The notes beneath the pieces were generated by a model that worked only from the letters and a program-made list of their open reading frames with translations, was not told the DNA's origin and did no database searches. From assembly GCA_023393015.1 (NCBI GenBank), contig JAEWMY010000025.1:1-42337 (forward strand): DNA of 42,337 bases, given 5' to 3'. Position 1 is the stretch's first letter. Every line of letters begins with the position of its first letter. Positions 6,868 through 12,723 of this stretch are shown here, one piece after another. Made by a program: the position numbers and the translations under genes. This DNA is from Spirochaetota bacterium. Its GTDB lineage: Bacteria; Spirochaetota; Spirochaetia; Treponematales; Treponemataceae.

Positions 6868-8172
6868 ATGGGACACATCATCACGCAACTGACCGAGGCG
6901 CGCGCGGGAAGGATCACCGACGCGGTGCGCGCCGCCGCGGAGCACGAGGGAATCGACGCGGGACATCTCGCCTCGCTCGTGGCGAAGGGAACCGCCGCTG
7001 TTCCCGCGAACAGAAAGCACGCGGCCCTCAAGCCGCGCGCGGTCGGACGCGAACTCAAGACGAAGATCAACGTAAACCTCGGCATCTCGCGCGACTGCCC
7101 CGACGTAGAGGCGGAACTGGCGAAAGTGCGCGGCGCCATCGATCTCGGCGCGGACGCCGTCATGGACTTGAGCTCGTCGGGCGATACCGGTCCCTTCAGG
7201 AGACGGCTCGTCGAAATCTCGCCGGTCATGATCGGAACGGTTCCCGCGTACGACGCGGTTATCCGCCTCGACAAGGCGCTCAAGGACATTACGGCGGACG
7301 AGTGGATCGACACGGTCCGCGCCCACGCGGAAGACGGCGTCGACTTCCAGACGATCCACGCCGGGATCACGCTCGAAACGGTCGCGCGCCTCAAGGGAAA
7401 GCGACGGACGACGGGAATCGTCTCCAGGGGAGGCTCGCTTCTTTTCGCGTGGATGTCGATGACCGGCAGGGAGAATCCCTTTTACGAGCGGTACGACGAG
7501 GTGCTCGACATCTGCGCGGCGCACGACGTCACGGTGAGCCTCGGAGACGCGTGCCGACCCGGATCGATCGCGGACTCCACGGACGCCGCGCAAGTGAGCG
7601 AGCTCGTCGCGCTCGGGGACCTCGCGCGACGCGCGAGGGAACGCGGAGTGCAGGCGATAATCGAGGGACCGGGTCACATGTGCCTGTCGGACGTGCGGGC
7701 GAACATGGTACTCGAGCGTCGCCTCTGCGACGACGCGCCTTTTTACGTGCTCGGACCGATCGTCACCGACATAGCGCCGGGATGGGACCATATCACCTCG
7801 GCAATCGGAGGCGCGATCGCCGCCGCCTCGGGCGCGGCCTTCCTGTGCTACGTCACGCCGGCCGAGCATCTCAGGCTTCCTACCTTCGACGACATGCGCG
7901 AGGGCATCATGGCCGCGCGTATCGCCGCGCACGCGGGCGACATCGCCAAGGGAATCCCGGGATCGAGAGAACTCGACGACCGGATGAGCGAGGCAAGGCG
8001 GAATCTCGACTGGGAAGCCATGTTCTCGCTCGCCATCGATCCCGAAAAGGCGAGGAGGTACCGGGCCGAGTCGAAACCGGAGCGCGAAGACACCTGCACC
8101 ATGTGCGGCGCGATGTGCGCCGTCAGGAACGTAAACGAGATACTCGAAGGGAGAGAAGTACATGTCAACTGA
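6868..8172 (+). CDS. thiC: Phosphomethylpyrimidine synthase
   Basis: A 434-residue radical-SAM enzyme that rearranges aminoimidazole ribotide to HMP phosphate, the pyrimidine half of thiamine. It is the short form lacking the N-terminal extension of the roughly 630-residue E. coli protein. Recognisable ThiC segments are NVNLGISRDCPD, VDFQTIHAGIT, SRGGSL, IEGPGHM, APGWDHITSAIGGA and LCYVTPAEHL. The C-terminal Fe-S motif reads CTMCGAMC, i.e. C-x2-C-x3-C, one residue tighter than the C-x2-C-x4-C of the E. coli and Caulobacter enzymes. The start ATG follows GAAGGAAGACGG. It is first in the operon behind the TPP riboswitch and overlaps thiM by 11 nt. Confidence 0.97.
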   Translation: MGHIITQLTEARAGRITDAVRAAAEHEGIDAGHLASLVAKGTAAVPANRKHAALKPRAVGRELKTKINVNLGISRDCPDVEAELAKVRGAIDLGADAVMDLSSSGDTGPFRRRLVEISPVMIGTVPAYDAVIRLDKALKDITADEWIDTVRAHAEDGVDFQTIHAGITLETVARLKGKRRTTGIVSRGGSLLFAWMSMTGRENPFYERYDEVLDICAAHDVTVSLGDACRPGSIADSTDAAQVSELVALGDLARRARERGVQAIIEGPGHMCLSDVRANMVLERRLCDDAPFYVLGPIVTDIAPGWDHITSAIGGAIAAASGAAFLCYVTPAEHLRLPTFDDMREGIMAARIAAHAGDIAKGIPGSRELDDRMSEARRNLDWEAMFSLAIDPEKARRYRAESKPEREDTCTMCGAMCAVRNVNEILEGREVHVN

Positions 8173-9076
8173 GAAGATCGACCGCAACGCCGCGGACATG
8201 GCGCAAGCCGCGGACTTGGCGCAAGCAGCCGGAGCCGCGCTTGCCGCCGTACGCGCGGAACACCCGCTCGTGCATTGCATCACCAACTACGTGACGGTCA
8301 ACGACTGCGCGAACGCCCTGCTCGCGGCCGGCGCCTCACCCGTCATGGCCGACGACATCGCGGAGGTCGCCGACATCGTCGGGATTTCGGGCGCGCTCGT
8401 CGTCAATATCGGCACGCTCAACGCGCGAACCGTCCGCTCGATGAAGGCCGCGGCGCGCGCGGCGAAACGACGCGGAACGCCCTCGGTGCTCGACCCGGTC
8501 GGGGCCGGAGCCTCGGCTCTCAGGACGAAAACGGCCGCGGCGCTCGCGGCGAAGGGCGGTTTCGCGGTAATCCGCGGCAACGCGTCGGAAATCGGCACGC
8601 TCGCGGGCGGCTACGGAAAGACGAGAGGCGTCGACTCGACGGCAGTCGTCTCGGCGGACGGTATCGCCGAAGGCGCCGTCGACAACGCGATATCCCTCGC
8701 GCGGCAAACGGGTTCGGTAGTGGCGGTGACGGGAAAAACCGACGTGATTACCGACGGAAGCGCCGTATACGCGGTGGAAAACGGCCACGCCCTCATGCCC
8801 CGCATGACGGGTTCAGGCTGCGTGTTGAGCGCGATCACGGGAGCCTTTGTCGCGGTCGCGCGAGCGGCAGGTATCGAACGCGCGACGGCCGTTACGGCCG
8901 CGATCGCCTTCGTGGGCCTCGCGGGCGAGCTCGCGGCGGGCGACGCCGAACGACTGACGCGCGACGGCGACGCCTCGACGGGCACGGCCACATTCCGCAC
9001 GGCCTTTATCGACCGGCTCGCGTCGCTCTCCCCCGAGGCGCTGGCCAAGGGAGCGAAAATTGAACGTCTCGCGTAA
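8162..9076 (+). CDS. thiM: Hydroxyethylthiazole kinase
   Basis: A 304-residue ribokinase-like enzyme that phosphorylates 4-methyl-5-(2-hydroxyethyl)thiazole, a salvage step. HCITNYVTVNDCANALLAAGASPVMA (about residues 38-63), VLDPVGAGAS, VIRGNASEI and the catalytic loop MTGSGCVLSAITGAF are family hallmarks. It is longer than the usual 260-270 residues because of an N-terminal extension that includes a small internal duplication (MAQAADLAQAAG). The ATG lies inside the end of thiC with GGGAGAGAAG upstream. With no thiG/thiH/thiS genes in the operon, the thiazole half is probably salvaged or made from a distant locus. Confidence 0.96.
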   Translation: MSTEKIDRNAADMAQAADLAQAAGAALAAVRAEHPLVHCITNYVTVNDCANALLAAGASPVMADDIAEVADIVGISGALVVNIGTLNARTVRSMKAAARAAKRRGTPSVLDPVGAGASALRTKTAAALAAKGGFAVIRGNASEIGTLAGGYGKTRGVDSTAVVSADGIAEGAVDNAISLARQTGSVVAVTGKTDVITDGSAVYAVENGHALMPRMTGSGCVLSAITGAFVAVARAAGIERATAVTAAIAFVGLAGELAAGDAERLTRDGDASTGTATFRTAFIDRLASLSPEALAKGAKIERLA

Positions 9077-9827
9077 GACCTCGCAAGAGACCTCGCGCGG
9101 CGTGTTGCGCGGCGACCCGAACGGCGACTTGCGCGAGCGGCTGGCGCTCTACGCCGTCGTGCCGGAGGGTCTCGGGGAACGGGCGCTCGTCGAGACGGTC
9201 GAAGCCGCGATCGAGGGCGGCGTCGGCTTCGTGCAGTTGCGCGAAAAGGGGCTTGACGACGCGTCCTACGCCGATCTCGCGCGCCGCCTCAGGGAAACTA
9301 CCGGGCGCCACGGCGTGCCGCTCGTCGTGAACGACTCGGTCGAAGCCGCGATCGCCTCGGGCGCCGACGGCGTCCACGTGGGACAATCCGATTGCGACGC
9401 GGCCGAGGCCCGGCGGCGTCTTCCACCGGGATCGATACTGGGCGTGTCGGTAAACGGGGTGGATGAGGCGCGTGCCGCCGAGCGGGCGGGGGCGGACTAC
9501 CTCGGTGTCGGCGCGGTATTCCCGACGTCGACGAAGCCGGACGCTCGCGATGCTTCGATCGCGCTTCTCTCCGAAATCTGCGCGTCAGTCTCGATACCTG
9601 TCGTCGCCATCGGCGGGATATCCGCCGACAACGCCCGTCTCCTTTCGGGTACGGGGATCGCGGGAATAGCCGTCGTCTCCGCGCTCTTCGGCCCCGCCGG
9701 CCGCGAGTTCGGCGCGGCAGGTACGCGCGAAGCTGCTCGCGTTTTGCGCGCCGCGGCGGACGAACTTCTCGCCCGGGAATCCGCGGGCACGCGGTGCGCG
9801 GAACCGTACGGAAGGGAGAACGCGTGA
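9060..9827 (+). CDS. thiE: Thiamine-phosphate synthase
   Basis: A TIM-barrel enzyme that joins HMP diphosphate and thiazole phosphate to form thiamine phosphate. The motifs VQLREK, LVVNDS, GVHVGQSD, LGVGAVFPTSTK, VVAIGGIS and GIAVVSALFG are all present. I place the start at TTG 9060, 17 nt inside the end of thiM; the first 25 or so residues (SRKTSQETSRGVLRGDPNGD) precede the conserved LALYAVVPEG, so a later start is possible. About 255 residues against a typical 210-220, with extra length at both ends. Its stop overlaps the GTG of thiD. Confidence 0.94.
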   Translation: MNVSRKTSQETSRGVLRGDPNGDLRERLALYAVVPEGLGERALVETVEAAIEGGVGFVQLREKGLDDASYADLARRLRETTGRHGVPLVVNDSVEAAIASGADGVHVGQSDCDAAEARRRLPPGSILGVSVNGVDEARAAERAGADYLGVGAVFPTSTKPDARDASIALLSEICASVSIPVVAIGGISADNARLLSGTGIAGIAVVSALFGPAGREFGAAGTREAARVLRAAADELLARESAGTRCAEPYGRENA

Positions 9828-10633
9828 AGACCGCACTCAGCGTCGCGGGAACCGACCCGACGGGAGGTGCCGGCATGCACGCGGACCTCAAGACCTTCGC
9901 CGCCCACGGGGTATACGGAATGGGAGCGGTCACCGCGGTGGTCGCGCAAGACACGCTCGGCGTGCGGTCCGTCATGCCCGTGACGCGCGCCATGATCCGC
10001 GAGCAGCTCTCGGCCGTTTTCGAGGACATACCGCCCGACGCCGTGAAAGTCGGCATGGTCGGCAACGCGGAATCGGCGCGCGAGATCGCCGACGCGCTGA
10101 CAGCCTTCGGCGCGCGGAACGTCGTCGTCGATCCCGTACTCGTAGCGACGAGCGGTCACGCGCTTCGCTCTTCGGGATCCCTCGATTCGCTCGTCCGTGC
10201 CCTGACGGAACTCCTGTTTCCCCTGTCCGCCCTCGTCACGCCCAACATACCCGAGGCGGAAACCCTCGCGGGCATCAGGATCGACGGTAAGGAAAGGATG
10301 CTCGAGGCCGCCGGTATCATCCGATGCCGATACGGATGCGCGGTACTGCTGAAGGGCGGACACTCGCGCGGTTCGTGCGACGACCTCCTGCTCGGAGATT
10401 CCGGCGCGGTTTGGTACCCGGGCCGGAGAATCGCCACCGAAAACACCCACGGAACCGGCTGTACACTGTCCGCCGCGATCGCCTCGAATCTCGCGACGGG
10501 ATACTCCGTCGCCGACGCGATAGGGAGCGCGAAAGCCTACCTGACCGGCGCGCTCTCTGCGGGACTCGATCTCGGCCGCGGCCACGGTCCCGTCGACCAC
10601 GGGTGGAACGCGAGACGCGTAAACGCGGACTGA
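9824..10633 (+). CDS. thiD: Hydroxymethylpyrimidine/phosphomethylpyrimidine kinase
   Basis: A 269-residue ribokinase-family enzyme that phosphorylates HMP and HMP-P to HMP-PP. LSVAGTDPTGGAGMHADLKTF at the N-terminus, VVDPVLVATSGHAL, VTPNIPEAE, LLKGGHS and the catalytic ENTHGTGCTLSAAIA define the family. I chose the GTG at 9824, which overlaps the thiE stop (GTGA) and has AGGGAG 5 nt upstream; a GTG at 9794 would add ten unlike residues. It ends the thi operon, followed immediately by a terminator-like hairpin. Confidence 0.95.
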   Translation: MKTALSVAGTDPTGGAGMHADLKTFAAHGVYGMGAVTAVVAQDTLGVRSVMPVTRAMIREQLSAVFEDIPPDAVKVGMVGNAESAREIADALTAFGARNVVVDPVLVATSGHALRSSGSLDSLVRALTELLFPLSALVTPNIPEAETLAGIRIDGKERMLEAAGIIRCRYGCAVLLKGGHSRGSCDDLLLGDSGAVWYPGRRIATENTHGTGCTLSAAIASNLATGYSVADAIGSAKAYLTGALSAGLDLGRGHGPVDHGWNARRVNAD

Positions 10634-10634
10634 C

Positions 10635-10666
10635 GGAAAAAACGGAATGACGGACCCGTTTTTTCC
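10635..10666 (+). terminator. Intrinsic terminator after thiD
   Basis: Perfect 11-bp inverted repeat: GGAAAAAACGG (10635-10645) and CCGTTTTTTCC (10656-10666), with a 10-nt loop. The T run is inside the stem, so it is a terminator-like hairpin rather than a textbook case. It separates the thi operon from the peroxidase promoter. Confidence 0.65.
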
Positions 10667-10678
10667 GGCCGCTTTCCC

Positions 10679-10707
10679 TTGACATTTTATATTGCGCGCA
10701 ATATTGT
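10679..10707 (+). promoter_or_regulatory. Promoter of the peroxidase-ohrR operon
   Basis: Perfect -35 TTGACA (10679-10684), 17 nt, TATTGT (10702-10707). The spacer and the start of the -10 box are occupied by a 16-bp palindrome, so a repressor bound there would block RNA polymerase. Confidence 0.75.
10689..10704. promoter_or_regulatory. 16-bp palindromic operator, probable OhrR box
   Basis: ATATTGCGCGCAATAT is a perfect palindrome between the -35 and -10 boxes of the peroxidase promoter. The last gene of this operon encodes an OhrR-type MarR repressor; such proteins commonly bind palindromes overlapping their own promoter. Assignment to OhrR is inference from position. Confidence 0.7.
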
Positions 10708-10737
10708 TGTACTACACACTGTTATGGAGGAACTACT

Positions 10738-11220
10738 ATGGATTCGATATATGACTTGACGGCGAAAGCGGGCAACGGCTCGGAAGTGCGATTCTCGGAT
10801 TTAAGGGGAAAGGCCATTATCGTCGTTAATACCGCGAGCAAGTGCGGGTTCACCCCGCAATACGAAGGTCTCGAAGCCCTCTACGGTAAATACCGGGACA
10901 ACGGACTTGTCATACTCGGATTTCCCTGCGACCAGTTCGCCCACCAGGAACCGGCAGGCGACGCGGAAATAGCCTCGTTTTGTTCGCTCAACTACGGGGT
11001 AACCTTCCCTCTTATGGCCAAGACGAAGGTAAACGGCCCCGAGGCACATCCGGTATTCAAGCATCTAAGGAAACGCGCGCGCGGCTTTCTCGGGGATTCG
11101 GTAAAATGGAACTTCACGAAGTTCCTCGTGTCCCGCGACGGCAAGAAAGTCACGCGCTTCGCCCCGGACTTTACCCCCGAAAGGATGGAGGAAGCCGTCC
11201 GCGCGGCGCTCGAACTGTGA
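10738..11220 (+). CDS. Glutathione peroxidase-family (thioredoxin-dependent) thiol peroxidase
   Basis: A 160-residue cytosolic peroxidase that reduces organic hydroperoxides and H2O2. The peroxidatic residue is cysteine, not selenocysteine: C36 in NTASKCGFTPQY. Other catalytic residues are Q70 in FPCDQFAHQEP and W124/N125 in KWNFTKFLV. C64 and C82 are further cysteines; bacterial enzymes of this class usually form an intramolecular disulfide reduced by thioredoxin despite the family name. The start has GGAGG about 8 nt upstream. The gene is coupled by a GTGA overlap to the OhrR-like regulator, which points to induction by organic peroxides. The usual OhrR partner Ohr is absent. Confidence 0.95.
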   Translation: MDSIYDLTAKAGNGSEVRFSDLRGKAIIVVNTASKCGFTPQYEGLEALYGKYRDNGLVILGFPCDQFAHQEPAGDAEIASFCSLNYGVTFPLMAKTKVNGPEAHPVFKHLRKRARGFLGDSVKWNFTKFLVSRDGKKVTRFAPDFTPERMEEAVRAALEL

Positions 11221-11651
11221 ACGAGGCGGAACTACTCCTTTCGAACCAGCTCTGCTTCATGATCCACCGGATCGACCGGGCGCTCGGGTCGAAGTACAGG
11301 CCACTGCTCGCGGAGCTCGGCCTAACGTATCCGCAATACCTCGCGATGCTCGCGCTGTGGGAACACGAACGGCTTACCATAGGACGGCTTTGCGAACTGC
11401 TCGCGCTCGACACCGGAACGGTCTCGCCGCTCGTCAAGCGTCTCGAGGGGGCGGGACTCGTGACGCGGTTTCGGAGCGAGGAGGACGAACGGACGGTATT
11501 CGTGTCACTGACTCCCGCCGGGAAGGCGCTCAGGAAAAAGGCGCGCCCGGTTCCGGGAGCGATAGCCTCGTGCGCCGTGACGTCGAAGGGCGAGTACGAA
11601 AAACTGCGGACGACGCTCGAAGGGCTTCTGCAACGGTTGACGCGCGAGTGA
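11217..11651 (+). CDS. ohrR: MarR-family organic peroxide sensor, OhrR type
   Basis: A 144-residue winged-helix repressor starting with GTG inside the peroxidase stop codon (GTGA). The N-terminal segment LLLSNQLCFMIHRIDRALGSKYRPLL carries the reactive cysteine in the QLCF context typical of OhrR (C13 here), followed by LTYPQYLAMLALWE, also an OhrR signature. The DNA-binding part is TIGRLCELLALDTGTVSPLVKRLEGAGLVTR with the wing RSEEDERTVFVSLT. OhrR is oxidised by organic hydroperoxides and then releases its operator. There are four cysteines in total, so the mechanism could be one-Cys or two-Cys. The stop TGA is followed by a near repeat of the surrounding 14 nt (11647-11674), giving a second TGA 16 nt later. 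Confidence 0.9.
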   Translation: MNEAELLLSNQLCFMIHRIDRALGSKYRPLLAELGLTYPQYLAMLALWEHERLTIGRLCELLALDTGTVSPLVKRLEGAGLVTRFRSEEDERTVFVSLTPAGKALRKKARPVPGAIASCAVTSKGEYEKLRTTLEGLLQRLTRE

Positions 11652-11679
11652 CCGGAAGTTCGAGTGACCGAAAGCGCGG

Positions 11680-12723
11680 CTAGAGGTCGTCCTCGAGGGC
11701 GGTCGACTTGGAATACGCGGTCGGCTTGGCCTCGAAGAAGTCTGTCTTGATGAGGTTTGCGTTGCTGTACTCGCTCACCCACCGCATCGACTCGGGCTCC
11801 GCGCGTCCCCCGGGAAAGAGCTCGCCGAAGCCGAGGCCCGTCGATCTGAGATTTCCGAGGTAGCGAATATACTCGTCGACCATCTCCCCGCTCAGGCCCG
11901 GGATGTCGTCGCCGATGACGTAGCGGCCCCAGGCGATCTCCTGTTCCACGCCCTCGCGGATCATGCCCCGGTACTCTTCCACCAGCGCGTCCGTAAAGAG
12001 TTCGGGGCGTTCTTTTTTTAGCTCGAGTATGATCGACCGAAAGAGATAGAGGTGAGTGTTCTCGTCGCGGTTGATGTAGCGAATTTCCTGCACCGTTCCG
12101 GACATCTTGCCGTTCCGCGCGAGGTTATAGAAGAACATGAAGCCCGAGTAGAAGTAGATTCCCTCGAGCACGTAGTTCGCGATCGCCGTCCGCACGAGAC
12201 CGTGGCCCGTCTGCCGCTCCTGGAACTCGTTGTAGAGGTTTCCGATATAACGATTCCGCGCGAGCAGCCGCTCGTCGTCCTTCCATTGGTAGAGGATCGA
12301 GTTACGCTCGTCGGGCGAGCAGATCGTGTCGAGAAGATAGCTGTAGCTCTGCGAGTGCACGGCCTCCTGGAAGGCGTGGATCGTCAGGCAGAGGTTCACC
12401 TCGTTCGCCGTGATGAAGGCGCCGACAGACGGGATGTTCGCCGTCTGCACGCTGTCGAGGAATATCAGGAACGAGAGTATCTTGTCGTACGCCGCGCGCT
12501 CCGCATTCGACAACAGGCGGTACTCGCGGACGTCCGCCTGCAGGTTGATCTCCTCCGGGATCCAGAAATTGTTCATCGCCTGCCGGTACCAGTCGCTGAC
12601 CCATGGATACTTCAGGTTGTTGAAGTCGTTCAGGTTGGTCGTGTTCCCGCCGATCATCCGCCTCGACGGCGCGTCGACGTCGCCGTCGGCGTTAAACAGC
12701 GGTTTCTTCTTCAGTTCGCACAT
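11680..12723 (-). CDS. nrdB: Ribonucleoside-diphosphate reductase, beta (radical) subunit
   Basis: A class I ribonucleotide reductase small subunit of about 347 residues. It holds the di-metal/tyrosyl radical cofactor that starts catalysis in NrdA. Metal ligands are visible in FLIFLDSVQ (Asp), FQEAVHSQSYSY (Glu, His and the radical Tyr three residues after HSQS), YVLEGIYFYSG (Glu) and NRDENTHLYLF (Glu, His). The acidic C-terminus (ALEDDL) is the tail that docks on NrdA. The start MCELKKK (12723) has GGAGG at suitable spacing; an ATG at 12732 is nearly adjacent to that site. It overlaps the end of nrdA by 13 nt, so the two are coupled. Iron or manganese use cannot be told. Confidence 0.94.
   Translation of the reverse strand: MCELKKKPLFNADGDVDAPSRRMIGGNTTNLNDFNNLKYPWVSDWYRQAMNNFWIPEEINLQADVREYRLLSNAERAAYDKILSFLIFLDSVQTANIPSVGAFITANEVNLCLTIHAFQEAVHSQSYSYLLDTICSPDERNSILYQWKDDERLLARNRYIGNLYNEFQERQTGHGLVRTAIANYVLEGIYFYSGFMFFYNLARNGKMSGTVQEIRYINRDENTHLYLFRSIILELKKERPELFTDALVEEYRGMIREGVEQEIAWGRYVIGDDIPGLSGEMVDEYIRYLGNLRSTGLGFGELFPGGRAEPESMRWVSEYSNANLIKTDFFEAKPTAYSKSTALEDDL

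Noticed and set aside
10689..10704. Reading the palindrome as part of the thi terminator
   Set aside because: It lies within the -35/-10 spacer of the next operon and 23 nt past the terminator hairpin, so an operator is more plausible.
11647..11683. Counting the ohrR stop (TGA at 11649, 11665, then TAG at 11681, 16 nt apart) as a fourth stop-repeat locus
   Set aside because: Only two units are similar; the third stop is not inside a repeat copy and overlaps the nrdB stop on the other strand, so it may be chance.
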